Of a stretch of 64,000 nucleotides of DNA, positions 42,163 to 50,532 are shown piece by piece (position 1 is the stretch's first letter; each line of letters opens with the position of its first letter). The notes under the pieces were generated by a model. It did no database searches and was not told the DNA's origin. It saw only the letters and a program-made list of their open reading frames with translations. The stretch is taken from positions 1 to 64,000 of the forward strand of contig CANQVS010000007.1 of NCBI GenBank assembly GCA_947627345.1, written 5' to 3'. A program made the translations under genes and the position numbers. The DNA comes from an uncultured Clostridia bacterium (GTDB lineage Bacteria; Bacillota; Clostridia; Oscillospirales; Acutalibacteraceae).

Positions 42163-42987
42163 ATGCTTAATATCGGCTGTCACCTTTCTGTTTCACAGGG
42201 TTTTGAAAATATGGGAAAACAAGCGTTGGAGCTTGGCGGAAATACTTTTCAGTTTTTCACACGTAACCCTCGAGGCGGAAAAGCAAAGGAGATTGACAAA
42301 GAGGATGCGGACAAGCTTATAATTCTAATGAAGAAAAATAATTTTGCTGAAATTCTTGCTCACGCTCCATATACCCTCAATCCGTGCTCCGCTAATGAGA
42401 AAACACGTGAATTTGCTTTTCAGGCAATGTCGGACGATTTAAAACGTATGGAGTATCTTCCGAATAATATGTATAATTTTCACCCGGGTTCACATGTCGG
42501 CCAAGGGGTCGAAAAAGGGATTGAGCTTATATCACAACTTCTCAACGATGTCTTATGGGAAGATATGAATACGACCGTACTGCTTGAAACTATGGCGGGA
42601 AAAGGCAGTGAAATCGGCGGTAAATTTGAACAATTGAGAGAAATTATAAACGAAGTTGAATTAAAAGACAAGATAGGAATATGTCTTGATACCTGCCACG
42701 TTTTTGACGCGGGTTACGATATTAAAAATAATCTTGAAAGCGTGCTTGAGGAATTTGACAGAATTATCGGAATCGAGCGTTTAAAGGCTATGCACTTAAA
42801 CGACAGTAAAAATCCCTTGGGAAGTCACAAGGACCGCCACGAAAAAATCGGAGAGGGCTGTATCGGTATTGAGGCGTTTAAAAATATTGTTACACACCCT
42901 GTTCTCAAAAATTTACCTTGTTTTCTTGAAACGCCCAACGAGCTTTCCGGATATAAAAAAGAAATTGAACTTTTAAAAAGCTTTTAA
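42163..42987 (+). CDS. nfo: Deoxyribonuclease IV (AP endonuclease)
   Basis: 274 residues of the TIM-barrel endonuclease IV family. Metal-binding motifs visible: [10 protein letters not shown] start, [68 protein letters not shown]. It cuts DNA at abasic sites. It is divergent from trpB. The GAGGATGG before the ATG is acceptable. Confidence 0.96.
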   Translation: MLNIGCHLSVSQGFENMGKQALELGGNTFQFFTRNPRGGKAKEIDKEDADKLIILMKKNNFAEILAHAPYTLNPCSANEKTREFAFQAMSDDLKRMEYLPNNMYNFHPGSHVGQGVEKGIELISQLLNDVLWEDMNTTVLLETMAGKGSEIGGKFEQLREIINEVELKDKIGICLDTCHVFDAGYDIKNNLESVLEEFDRIIGIERLKAMHLNDSKNPLGSHKDRHEKIGEGCIGIEAFKNIVTHPVLKNLPCFLETPNELSGYKKEIELLKSF

Positions 42988-43047
42988 TTTGTAACACTAT
43001 TTCTCTTTTCGGATATTATGTAATGTAGACGAAAGGAGGAAAGATAT

Positions 43048-43155
43048 ATGTGTAACAACGGTTTCGGCGGAAACGGATGCTGCTGGATTATTCTTCTTAT
43101 TCTCATCATTTGTAATTGCTGCGGTAACGACAACAATAACAACTGTGGCTGCTAA
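43048..43155 (+). CDS. Small cysteine/asparagine-rich membrane-type protein
   Basis: 35 residues: a Gly/Asn/Cys-rich head (MCNNGFGGNGCC), one hydrophobic helix (WIILLILIIC) and a Cys/Asn tail (NCCGNDNNNNCGC). GAAAGGAGG lies at ideal distance and a strong terminator follows at 43187, so it is a complete tiny gene. It resembles YjcZ-like small spore proteins in layout but is cysteine-rich. It faces a gene for a Cys-repeat surface protein. Confidence 0.7.
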   Translation: MCNNGFGGNGCCWIILLILIICNCCGNDNNNNCGC

Positions 43156-43186
43156 AAGCTAAATAAGGATTAATAATTAACTCAAA

Positions 43187-43223
43187 GGTCGGACAGCTAA
43201 AAAAGCTGTCCGACCGATTTTTA
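43187..43223 (+). terminator. Terminator of the small Cys-rich gene
   Basis: GGTCGGACAGCT (43187-43198) and AGCTGTCCGACC (43204-43215) with a 5-A loop, followed by GATTTTTA. Confidence 0.9.
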
Positions 43224-43254
43224 TTAAAATGCTAACATTTTATAAAACCAAAAA

Positions 43255-43289
43255 GTGGCACAATCAAAACGAAAGTGCCACAATTTTTT
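43255..43289 (-). terminator. Terminator of the BclA-like gene
   Basis: GTGGCAC (43255-43261) pairs with GTGCCAC (43275-43281), with A-run and T-run sides. It lies directly beyond the stop of the minus-strand gene. Confidence 0.65.
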
Positions 43290-43309
43290 AATTATAAACT
43301 ATCCTTTTA

Positions 43310-43837
43310 TCAGAATATCCTGTGTATACTCATCGAAGCGTTAGTTACATTCTCGGGAGCAGTACCAACAGCCGGGAGAGTTATTGCGGCGCCGCCTGTA
43401 TTTACTAAAGTAATAACATCGCCGGCCTGCGCGGAGATAATAACCTGACCGTAGTTTGAATCTGTCGTTGAATCATAGGTTGAACCCGCAACAGGAGCGC
43501 CGTTCTGATAAACAGTAACCTGTCCTGCCGCGCCTACATAGTAATTAATCAGGTAAACTCCCGTTGTAGTTATAACAACATCGCTTGTTCCAGCAACGTG
43601 AGCCACACCTGCTGATAGAAGTCCGTTACTCGAAAAAGTTACCGCAGCATCTTCGGCAACAGTCTGTGCAGTTATATTATATACATAACCGTATCCGATG
43701 GGAGACGGAAGGCTCGGTGAACAAGTTACAGCGCAGGAATTGAAACCGCATGGGCTGCACGAATTACAAGAATTGCAGGAGTTGCAGGAATTACAGGAAT
43801 TAGTATTGCAACCGCATGAGCAATTAACAGTGTTCAT
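43310..43837 (-). CDS. BclA C-terminal-like surface protein with Cys-Asn-Ser repeats
   Basis: 175 residues. The N-terminus has four CNS repeats among many cysteines (residues 7-40). The rest is a beta-rich domain (about 50-175) resembling the C1q/TNF-like C-terminal domain of exosporium protein BclA, ending SMSIHRIF. There is no collagen Gly-X-Y region and no signal peptide, as for proteins that coat spores from the mother-cell cytoplasm. Likely a spore-surface protein cross-linked by disulfides. A long hairpin covers its ribosome binding site. Confidence 0.75.
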   Translation of the reverse strand: MNTVNCSCGCNTNSCNSCNSCNSCNSCSPCGFNSCAVTCSPSLPSPIGYGYVYNITAQTVAEDAAVTFSSNGLLSAGVAHVAGTSDVVITTTGVYLINYYVGAAGQVTVYQNGAPVAGSTYDSTTDSNYGQVIISAQAGDVITLVNTGGAAITLPAVGTAPENVTNASMSIHRIF

Positions 43838-43843
43838 ATTAAA

Positions 43844-43908
43844 AATTCCTTTACATATTATTTCTACCGACAGGTAGATATTACATAATATGCTTGTACA
43901 AAGGAATT
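43844..43908 (-). promoter_or_regulatory. Long leader hairpin holding the ribosome binding site
   Basis: Nested pairings AATTCCTTT/AAAGGAATT, CATATTAT/ATAATATG and CTACC/GGTAG build a 65-nt imperfect hairpin. The AAAGGA Shine-Dalgarno of the BclA-like gene lies in its 3' arm on the minus strand. It should block translation unless opened, or protect the mRNA 5' end. Confidence 0.6.
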
Positions 43909-43953
43909 GTGAGAACAGCCATACCCTGCACGGTATAAAACTGTTTCGGATTT

Positions 43954-45378
43954 TTACTGAAAATCAGTAAATTCTTCCCTCGTAGCCATATGAGGAAATA
44001 CGAAGTTCATATAATCGTCGTTAAAAGTATTATCAATCCACTCTGCTACTACATTTTGCGGTTTAATGTTCTTTGAGCGCTGGTTTTCCCTATAAACAGC
44101 CGCGATTGAAACAGCCGAATCAAACGCCATAAATACAACGAGAATTACAGTTATTATTGTACCGCTTTTTTTAGGAATTTTTTCTATAAGACGGCTTATA
44201 AACGGATAAATATATCTAAGCCACACCAGTCCTAAAATACCCCATATCAGTGCAAACGTCAGATTAGTTCTTCCGTTAAGGTTGAACGGGGTTTTGCTGT
44301 AGTCCCAACTAACAGTTCCAAGGAACATTTCCTGAAAATATGAACAAAAATACTCAAATGTCGCGCCTATTACAGCCGAAGAAAGATAAACTATAAGGTC
44401 GTTTGATTTGTGGAGCTTATAAAGGCATAGAGTAATTGCAACCGCGCCCCCGCCGTAGACGGGAATAAAAGGTCCGATTACAAGACCTACTCTCATCTCA
44501 AAATGCCCCTCCATAAAGAAGCACCATATCGTCTCCAAAATCGTTCCGAATATACTTCCGATAAAAAACAGCCAAAAAAGCTTTGTAAAGCTCAGTCCGT
44601 AGGCAAAAGGTTTGTCCTCTTCTTTTTCAATTTTCTTTTCATACTCTTCATCGTTTTTCTCACGGATAATATTAAACCACTCGCGAATATCGGAAAGCTG
44701 TTTTTCGTAATTGAGCGACTGCATATCGGGGAAAGCAGAAACAAGTCTTAATCTGAAGCGCTTATTTTTAATAATTCTTTGCTCATATCTTTTTCTAAGC
44801 TCTTCATCGGATTCTTCTCCGTTATTATCGTCAATTAAATTGGAGATATTTTTCATTTGTTTAAGGTTTTTACGGAGATTTACAACTGTAATTACAGAGA
44901 TAATTAAATCCGAGAAAATGAGAGCCGATATTATTGCAGGAATCAAAAGCGCGAGCCACGCGGGTATTCCCGAAATAATCCCCAGCATCGGATTAAAAGC
45001 GTAACGAATAGCTAAAATTCCCAACGCTCCGTACGCAAACGGTTCCCACACGCTAACATACCCGTTAAGATTAAACCTCTTTTTTGAGTAGTCTTTCCAC
45101 TTAAAACCAAAGGATTTTTCAAATAACATTGAGAGGAAAAATTTATATATAGTCAATAAAATCGCGCAGCCGAAGAATATTATAAACATACTCTCCGCTT
45201 TAGAAAAGAGTACATACACCAGAACCATTGCGATACCGTTAGACGGTAAAAACGGCAGAGTTATAAATCCCGGATTTGAGGGTCGGCGTTTTTTTACTGT
45301 CTCATATACAAACTTAAATACCCATCCTAAAAACGAAAAAACAGAAAACACCCATAACACTTCAGTTAATATTTTCAT
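43954..45378 (-). CDS. Membrane protein of the CmpB (putative ABC transporter type IV) family, duplicated
   Basis: 474 residues with two related halves. FSVFSFLGWVFKFVYETVKKRR...GFITLPFLPSNG (start) and FFIGSIFGTILETIWCFFMEGHF...GLVIGPFIPVYGGG (about 255-300) share the family pattern, and each half ends with a Tyr-Ser-Lys, LNG motif (YSKKRFNLNGY; YSKTPFNLNGR). About ten membrane helices and a charged central linker (about 180-245). Function unknown. Confidence 0.8.
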   Translation of the reverse strand: MKILTEVLWVFSVFSFLGWVFKFVYETVKKRRPSNPGFITLPFLPSNGIAMVLVYVLFSKAESMFIIFFGCAILLTIYKFFLSMLFEKSFGFKWKDYSKKRFNLNGYVSVWEPFAYGALGILAIRYAFNPMLGIISGIPAWLALLIPAIISALIFSDLIISVITVVNLRKNLKQMKNISNLIDDNNGEESDEELRKRYEQRIIKNKRFRLRLVSAFPDMQSLNYEKQLSDIREWFNIIREKNDEEYEKKIEKEEDKPFAYGLSFTKLFWLFFIGSIFGTILETIWCFFMEGHFEMRVGLVIGPFIPVYGGGAVAITLCLYKLHKSNDLIVYLSSAVIGATFEYFCSYFQEMFLGTVSWDYSKTPFNLNGRTNLTFALIWGILGLVWLRYIYPFISRLIEKIPKKSGTIITVILVVFMAFDSAVSIAAVYRENQRSKNIKPQNVVAEWIDNTFNDDYMNFVFPHMATREEFTDFQ

Positions 45379-45390
45379 AACAACCCCCAG

Positions 45391-46209
45391 TTACAAAACG
45401 AATTTTTCTATAGCGTACGCAACCCCGCTGTCTTCGCAGGATTTTGTAACATAGTCTGAAACTTCCTTAACCCTATCGCTTGCGTTCTCCATAGCAACCG
45501 CAAGCCCCGCAGACTCAAGCATATTAATATCATTTCCGCTGTCGCCGATTGCCATAACTTCATATGGTTTGATACTTAAGTATTCGGCAAGTTCCAAAAG
45601 CGTTTTACCCTTGGAACAATTACCTCCGATTTCAACATCGTCAACATCAGAACAGGTAAAAAATATTCCGTTTACATCGTTAATACAATCACAAATTTTA
45701 TCACGCACACCGGTATTTTTCGCAATAACGTAGATATTATCACAAAATTCGATACTGTTTATAAAATCCTCCTGATTTTCTACTGCTTTTCTTGTTTTTA
45801 AAATGTATTCATAAAGAGGTGTACCCGAATATTTTTTAAGCTCGTGTTCTAAAATATCTTCTCTTAAATAGCCAAAATCTTTATGAAAAATACCATAGTA
45901 ACAGTCAAATCTCTTTAGAATTTTTATAAGGCGGGAGAATATATCCTTGGAAATCGTATGTGAAATTATCCTTTTTCCGCTTTTTACATCAATTACGGCG
46001 GCGCCGTTAGTGTTAATTGTATAGTCGCAGTTCATTTTGTACTTGTATTCATCATAAATACCCGAATACGGACGTCCCGTTACAGGCACAACATAAACCC
46101 CGTTTTCCCTGCAACGCTTAAAAGCCTCTATATTTTCCTCTGTCAGTTTTTTACTGCTGTTCAGAGCAGTTCCGTCTAAATCTATTCCAATTAACTTTAT
46201 CTTATTCAT
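45391..46209 (-). CDS. HAD-superfamily Cof-type phosphatase
   Basis: 272 residues from the ATG at 46209 (MNKIKLIGIDLDGTALN, nucleophile Asp10, Asp12). Further motifs: VPVTGRPY, Lys in GNCSKGKTLLELAEYL, and GDSGNDINMLESAGLAVAMENA. The C2B cap places it with Cof/YwtE-like sugar or cofactor phosphatases. A longer frame upstream encodes a hydrophobic stretch unlike the family and is left out. Weak ribosome binding site. Confidence 0.85.
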   Translation of the reverse strand: MNKIKLIGIDLDGTALNSSKKLTEENIEAFKRCRENGVYVVPVTGRPYSGIYDEYKYKMNCDYTINTNGAAVIDVKSGKRIISHTISKDIFSRLIKILKRFDCYYGIFHKDFGYLREDILEHELKKYSGTPLYEYILKTRKAVENQEDFINSIEFCDNIYVIAKNTGVRDKICDCINDVNGIFFTCSDVDDVEIGGNCSKGKTLLELAEYLSIKPYEVMAIGDSGNDINMLESAGLAVAMENASDRVKEVSDYVTKSCEDSGVAYAIEKFVL

Positions 46210-46335
46210 AAATACACCCATAGAGATAATAACATAAATACATAAATAAAACAACATATTCAAATATCAATTAGTAAGTAATCACTAAAAAATATTATGA
46301 GTTTTTTCAAAAACATAAAAGAAGAACCGTATGCA

Positions 46336-46680
46336 GGATATGTTTCTAAGGTAGAGACTGCAATGTATGACATTGAGATATAAAAAGCTGAGCCTTTCCT
46401 CCCTATCCAAAACAAAACATAGAAAAATCCGTGCGTGGATATGTTTCTAAAACAGGGACTGCAATGTATGACATTGAGATATAAAAAAGCTGAGCCTTTC
46501 CTCCCTATCCAAAACAAGACAGAAAAAAATTTGTGCGGTGGATATGTTTCTAAAACAGGGACTGCAATGTATTACGTGGAGATGTAAAAAAGCTGCGCCT
46601 TTCCTCCCTATCCAAAACAAAACAGAGAAAATCCGTGCGGTGGATATGTTTCTAAAACAGGGACTGCAATGTATGACGCG
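46336..46680. repeat. Tandem repeat, about 102-bp unit, 3.4 copies
   Basis: Units begin at GGATATGTTTCTAA near 46336, 46437, 46540 and 46642 (spacing 101, 103, 102). Each holds the near-palindrome CAATGT-ATG-ACATTG or a variant, and GCCTTTCCTCCCTATCC. Copies differ by a few bases. Open frames across it are repeats of the same short peptide and are not genes. Confidence 0.9.
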
Positions 46681-46691
46681 GAAATATAAAA

Positions 46692-46719
46692 AGATTGCCT
46701 TAAATTAATAAGGCAATCT
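46692..46719. terminator. Terminator of the Pro/Gln-tailed membrane protein gene
   Basis: AGATTGCCTTA (46692-46702) and TAAGGCAATCT (46709-46719), with a T-run on the minus strand. Confidence 0.8.
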
Positions 46720-46727
46720 ACTCTTTT

Positions 46728-47447
46728 TTATTGATTTAAGTTTTCAGGGGGTTGCTGCGGTTGAGCCGGTTGAGGTTGAACGGGAGCTGAGGGCTGTTGT
46801 TCAAAACTCTGCTGTACCGGCACCTGCTGTGCAGGATTTTGCTGTGCATACTGTTGATACGGATTAGGAGCCTGATTATAATAAGGCTGACCGGGCTGTG
46901 TCGGAGCGTTAGCAGGAATAACATCGGGTTTATTTCTGTGCGCAAACAGAATAAACGGCATTGCGATTGGGAAAATAATGCATAAAACAAGCATTAAAAC
47001 CGCATTGTCAGGCGTAACGTTTTTAAAGAACTTATAAATACAAATATACTCTAATACAGACGCCGCAATAAAAGCAAGCGGAGCAAGGAAGATAAGAAAA
47101 ATTGTAAACGGCGCTATCGTACCGCCCGCAAGCAGGCAGATAATCCAAATTGAAAAACGATAATTCCTACCTATTTCTCTGTCGTAATAATAGTCGCCTA
47201 TTTTTCCTATAAGATATCCTCCTGCATAAGGAATCCAAGCAAGCCACGGGTTATTTATATTACGCTTTTTTGCAATCTTGTACCACGCAAGGCTCTCAAA
47301 TACATAAGACACAATCGCAAAAGCAAAAGCAAAAATAGCGAACACAACTAAAGCAGCCATAACAACGCCTGCAACACCCGATGAAACAGAATTATAACTG
47401 CCTGATGAAAAATCAGGGATATCATATTCAAAATTATAATTATACAT
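46728..47447 (-). CDS. DUF5684-like membrane protein with Pro/Gln-rich tail
   Basis: 239 residues from the ATG at 47447, behind GAGGAG. Four to five membrane helices follow a short acidic/aromatic N-terminus. Motifs ESLAWYKIAKKRNINNPWLAWIPYAGGYLIGKIGDYY and VLEYICIYKFFKNVTPDNAVLMLVLCIIFPIAMPFILF are shared with its neighbour. The last about 55 residues are Pro/Gln repeats (QPAQPQQPP), disordered. Function unknown. Probably made with its paralogue upstream. Confidence 0.75.
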   Translation of the reverse strand: MYNYNFEYDIPDFSSGSYNSVSSGVAGVVMAALVVFAIFAFAFAIVSYVFESLAWYKIAKKRNINNPWLAWIPYAGGYLIGKIGDYYYDREIGRNYRFSIWIICLLAGGTIAPFTIFLIFLAPLAFIAASVLEYICIYKFFKNVTPDNAVLMLVLCIIFPIAMPFILFAHRNKPDVIPANAPTQPGQPYYNQAPNPYQQYAQQNPAQQVPVQQSFEQQPSAPVQPQPAQPQQPPENLNQ

Positions 47448-47473
47448 AAAAATACTCCTCAAAAGAAAATTTA

Positions 47474-48040
47474 TTATTGAACTTCATTATTATTCGCAGG
47501 TTCTACAGGTTGCGATGCTGAAGTGTTTATATAAACGTCCGCGTCGTCCTTGTTTTTCTGCGAGAAAAGGATAAAAGGCATCGCGATGGAAAATATAATA
47601 CCTAAAACAAGCATCAATACTGCTCTCTGCGGGTTAACTCCCTTTAAGAATTGATAAATACAAATATATTCTAATACTACGGCGGCAACCATGCAAATAT
47701 AACCGACAAATCCGAAGAAACCGCCTTTGCCTCCTGAAATACCGCTGAATGACGTGCCGACAGCCATAACAATGAGATTTATAATAGCAAAATTATAGTT
47801 TTTACCTTTTTTAGCAAAAAAGTAATCGCCTACTTTACCGATTATATAAAAATTAGCAACCGGAATCCATGCAAGCCACGGATATTCAATATTTCTCTTT
47901 TTAGCGGCTGTATACCACGCGAGAGATTGGAAAATATAGGAAATAATCGCTATAATCCCAACAACGAAAATTAAACCCATCATAGCGCCTAAAGCAGCGG
48001 CAGATGCCCCGTTCAGGTAACTAAAATTAAAATTGTACAT
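47474..48040 (-). CDS. Paralogous DUF5684-like membrane protein
   Basis: 188 residues, clearly duplicated with the gene downstream: QSLAWYTAAKKRNIEYPWLAWIPVANFYIIGKVGDYF and VVLEYICIYQFLKGVNPQRAVLMLVLGIIFSIAMPFILF align without gaps. A glycine-rich loop (SGISGGKGGFFG) replaces part of the paralogue. It lacks the Pro/Gln tail. GAGGAG lies before the ATG. Function unknown. Confidence 0.75.
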   Translation of the reverse strand: MYNFNFSYLNGASAAALGAMMGLIFVVGIIAIISYIFQSLAWYTAAKKRNIEYPWLAWIPVANFYIIGKVGDYFFAKKGKNYNFAIINLIVMAVGTSFSGISGGKGGFFGFVGYICMVAAVVLEYICIYQFLKGVNPQRAVLMLVLGIIFSIAMPFILFSQKNKDDADVYINTSASQPVEPANNNEVQ

Positions 48041-48292
48041 ATCAATCTCCTCCTCAAAAAATTAATCATTGATATGGTAAATTTTATACCACAATGTGAT
48101 TTTAACACAGCAAATACCAATTATCAAGAAATATCAAGAAAAAATTTTTATTGTAACAAAATCGTAACTTTAGTTAGTTTTATACATATTTTTTATTATT
48201 GGTAAAATATAAATATTTATTTTATAAAAAGCTTTTATCTAATAATTATATTAAATATACCATTAAAAAATTAACTTTTTCACAAAAATATA

Positions 48293-48321
48293 TTGACATA
48301 TTTAATCGTTTATGGTATTAT
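48293..48321 (+). promoter_or_regulatory. tRNA operon promoter
   Basis: TTGACA (48293-48298) and TATTAT (48316-48321) are 17 bp apart and end about 19 bp before tRNA-Thr. Confidence 0.75.
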
Positions 48322-48339
48322 AATCTGGCTGTAAAAAAC

Positions 48340-48415
48340 GCTGGTGTAGCTCAGTTGGTAGAGCAGCTGATTTGTAATCAGCAGGTCGGGGGTTCAAGTC
48401 CGTCCACCAGCTCCA
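48340..48415 (+). tRNA. tRNA-Thr (TGT)
   Basis: A full cloverleaf: GCTGGTG/CACCAGC acceptor, D arm AGCTC-GAGC, anticodon loop TTTGTAA on CTGAT/ATCAG, T arm with GGTTCAAGTCC-type loop, encoded CCA. Confidence 0.95.
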
Positions 48416-48417
48416 TA

Positions 48418-48443
48418 ATTGCTACAGGAACACCTGTAGCAAT
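48418..48443 (+). other. Spacer hairpin between the two tRNAs
   Basis: ATTGCTACAGG and CCTGTAGCAAT form an 11-bp stem with loop AACA. No T-run follows. Likely a processing or partial termination structure. Confidence 0.55.
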
Positions 48444-48459
48444 TTAAAATTTAAAATGT

Positions 48460-48544
48460 GGGAGAGTTCCCGAGTGGCCAAAGGGGGCAGACTGTAAATC
48501 TGTTGCGATTCGCTTCGGTGGTTCGAATCCACCCTCTCCCACCA
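48460..48544 (+). tRNA. tRNA-Tyr (GTA)
   Basis: GGGAGAG/CTCTCCC acceptor, anticodon loop CTGTAAA, a long variable arm (about GTTGCGATTCGCTTC), T loop GGTTCGAATCC and encoded CCA. Confidence 0.95.
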
Positions 48545-48548
48545 ACAT

Positions 48549-48594
48549 AACCCGAACATTTACCGATAGGTAAAACGTCCGGGTTTTGTTTTTA
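48549..48594 (+). terminator. Terminator of the tRNA operon
   Basis: AACCCG (48549-48554) and CGGGTT (48580-48585) enclose TTTACC/GGTAAA, followed by TTGTTTTT. Confidence 0.8.
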
Positions 48595-48606
48595 TTATCT
48601 AACTAT

Positions 48607-48638
48607 GTAAGGATACACCTTTGTCGGTGTATCCTTAC
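48607..48638 (-). terminator. Terminator of the CotF-like pair
   Basis: GTAAGGATACACC (48607-48619) and GGTGTATCCTTAC (48626-48638), a 13-bp stem just beyond the stop of the minus-strand gene. Confidence 0.8.
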
Positions 48639-48640
48639 TT

Positions 48641-48889
48641 TTAAGATTGCGCGCTGAATTTCTGTTTTACGGAATTTAGCTGTGTCTGGTCAACCTGTTC
48701 TGTTTGGTACCAGCCCTTTGACTGCATTTTTGTATAAATATCGTCCTGAATTTTTAACGCGTCGTTAAGGCTGTCTGAAAAAGTCCTGTGAACATCGGTG
48801 GTTGAGGACTCAATCGTGCCGTGCATAAATAAGTCGCATACGCCCTTTTCAAGCAAAAGCATATTTTCCATTAGGTTTTTGTCGTCCAT
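48641..48889 (-). CDS. CotF-like spore coat protein
   Basis: 82 residues. The helical pattern LLLEKGVCDLFMHGTIESSTTDVHRTFSDSLNDALKIQDDIYTKMQSKGWY is typical of CotF-like coat proteins (the closing MxxKGWY is characteristic). It forms part of the spore coat. It is 15 bp downstream of another small gene of the same kind, with which it is probably transcribed. Confidence 0.85.
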   Translation of the reverse strand: MDDKNLMENMLLLEKGVCDLFMHGTIESSTTDVHRTFSDSLNDALKIQDDIYTKMQSKGWYQTEQVDQTQLNSVKQKFSAQS

Positions 48890-48904
48890 TGTTTTAGTCC
48901 TTTC

Positions 48905-49078
48905 TTAGAGCAAGTTATAAAAATTTCTGAAAATTTCCTGGTGCTTTTGCGCACACTGTTCGGAAAATCTCTTTAAATCTCCGTCCTGAATACGGCCTGA
49001 AATTTCTTTAAACTGTGTCTGAAAATACTGCTCGTGTCCGAGAGCGTCTTCAACGTACAATAATTCTTTTGATGTCAT
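48905..49078 (-). CDS. Small spore-coat-associated protein
   Basis: 57 residues (starting MTSKELLYVEDALGHEQYF, ending FRNFYNLL), all helical, with AAGGAGG 7 nt before the ATG. Histidines in GHEQYF and QKHQEIF suit a short ferritin-like helical hairpin, as in CotF partners. It is upstream of the CotF-like gene in the same operon. It is too short for many gene finders. Confidence 0.75.
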   Translation of the reverse strand: MTSKELLYVEDALGHEQYFQTQFKEISGRIQDGDLKRFSEQCAQKHQEIFRNFYNLL

Positions 49079-49176
49079 AATAATTCCTCCTTGTTTATAT
49101 CTTTAACTTATTGAGTTTTTTTATACTTTAAAAAAAATTTTTTCTGCTTTAAAACGAAAAAAATTATTAATAAAAA

Positions 49177-49214
49177 GCGGCATATGACTGATGTTATATC
49201 AATCATATGCCCGC
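49177..49214 (-). terminator. Terminator of the SDR gene
   Basis: GCGGCATATGA (49177-49187) pairs with TCATATGCCCGC (49203-49214) with a one-base bulge; the minus strand continues with TTTTTATT. Confidence 0.75.
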
Positions 49215-49238
49215 CCTTTTTCGATACGCTTAGAAAAG

Positions 49239-49994
49239 TCAGCCTTTTCTTTTCATCTGCATATTATATGAAATGCGCGTAAGGAGATTTTCACCTACAA
49301 AATGCTCGCCAAATTTCGCAAGTTTCATAAGTATTCCGGGAGTGATTATCATTTTACCATCTAAAGTTTTTTCTATCGCGTATTTTGCTACATACTCGCT
49401 TGAAAGTCCGCCCACAGCAAAGTTAACGTTCGCAACCTTATTAAACTCCGTATTAACAGGTCCGGGACAGAGCGCGGAAATTTTTACGTTTATTTTATCG
49501 CGCCTTAATTCCTCGTGAATTGCCTCCGTCAAACGTACGACATAATTTTTTGACGCGTAATAGCTTGAGAATGTCGGGCCCGCAAGAAACCCCGACGCGG
49601 AGCTTACATTTAAAATATATCCGCTGTTTTTTGCTATCATATCTTTTAAATAAAGCTTTGTGAGAATATGAAGCGCTTTTATATTCGTATCAATCAGCCG
49701 TAACTCTTCTTCAATCGGAACCTCGTTGAATTTCCCGTAAACTCCGAACCCCGCATTGTTGACGAGAAAATCCACACCGTCAGACTTAGTATCCTCGTAG
49801 AGCTTAAAGCAATTTTCAGCGATTGACAAGTCAGATTTTATAACCCTGACTTCAACACTGCCGAGCTCATTTTTAAGCTCGTTCAGCCTGTCCTCCCGCC
49901 TTGCGACCAAAATAAGGTTATAACCTTTAAGCGCCAGGTACCTCGCAATATCTCGTCCTATTCCACTGCTTGCACCCGTTATTAATGCTGTCAT
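49239..49994 (-). CDS. Short-chain dehydrogenase/reductase
   Basis: 251 residues. NAD(P)-binding TGASSGIG (6-13), ARREDR after the second strand suggesting NADP, NNAGFG, catalytic Ser in NVSSASG and YYASK (Tyr-x3-Lys). The C-terminus is basic (QMKRKG). The substrate is unknown. It starts 2 bp after the stop of the lipoprotein gene, so the two are coupled. Confidence 0.9.
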   Translation of the reverse strand: MTALITGASSGIGRDIARYLALKGYNLILVARREDRLNELKNELGSVEVRVIKSDLSIAENCFKLYEDTKSDGVDFLVNNAGFGVYGKFNEVPIEEELRLIDTNIKALHILTKLYLKDMIAKNSGYILNVSSASGFLAGPTFSSYYASKNYVVRLTEAIHEELRRDKINVKISALCPGPVNTEFNKVANVNFAVGGLSSEYVAKYAIEKTLDGKMIITPGILMKLAKFGEHFVGENLLTRISYNMQMKRKG

Positions 49995-49996
49995 TA

Positions 49997-50479
49997 TTAC
50001 ACCTCAAAATCCGAACCGTAACCTCCGTTTATACAGTCGGGCTGTTTTAAAAGCTCATTGTCTGACACATCTGTAATATCAACGGAAAAGAATTTGTTGT
50101 ACTTTTTAAACACCTCTGCCCCGTCATCTTTAAGCGAATATTTTTTTCCATCTTTAAATACGAGCAAATCTCCTTCAGACCCGCCCTCAACCTTATATCT
50201 AACAAAAAAGATTTCTCCGTTTTTTGAGGGAAGAATTTTATAATTAATGTTGTTTTCTATTTCACTTTCATCCGCTTTGGAAGATGTCGCGACATAGGAA
50301 ATCGTCGTATTAAGCGCGTCCTCCCAGTCAAACTTGGAAGTCTTGTCATTCTTAGTTTCTCCCTTTACTTCTGATTTAGTCACATCAGACGGGGAAGTTT
50401 TTCCGTCTGAAGAACAAGATGTAAACAAAGCGAGAGATAATGCCGTAAAAATCATCAGAAAAGCTGTTATTTTTTTCAT
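49997..50479 (-). CDS. Lipoprotein of unknown function
   Basis: 160 residues with a signal peptide and lipobox (LFTSC, Cys22), a Ser/Lys/Thr-rich linker (about 25-48) and a small domain (about 50-160) with IFFVRYKVEGGSEGDLLVFKDGKKYSL. No family recognised. Strong AGGAGG before the start. It is upstream of, and linked with, the SDR gene. Confidence 0.75.
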   Translation of the reverse strand: MKKITAFLMIFTALSLALFTSCSSDGKTSPSDVTKSEVKGETKNDKTSKFDWEDALNTTISYVATSSKADESEIENNINYKILPSKNGEIFFVRYKVEGGSEGDLLVFKDGKKYSLKDDGAEVFKKYNKFFSVDITDVSDNELLKQPDCINGGYGSDFEV

Positions 50480-50532
50480 ATTTTCCTCCTAAATAATTCG
50501 GGCTGTCGCACCGCAACAGCCCTCTAAGTTTA

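Noticed and set aside
46260..46517. 85-codon minus-strand ORF in the repeat region
   Set aside because: It consists of two copies of the same translated repeat unit (WIGRKGSAF), so it follows from the tandem DNA repeat.
46338..46680. CRISPR array
   Set aside because: The repeat is one contiguous unit of about 102 bp without unique spacers, and no cas gene is present.
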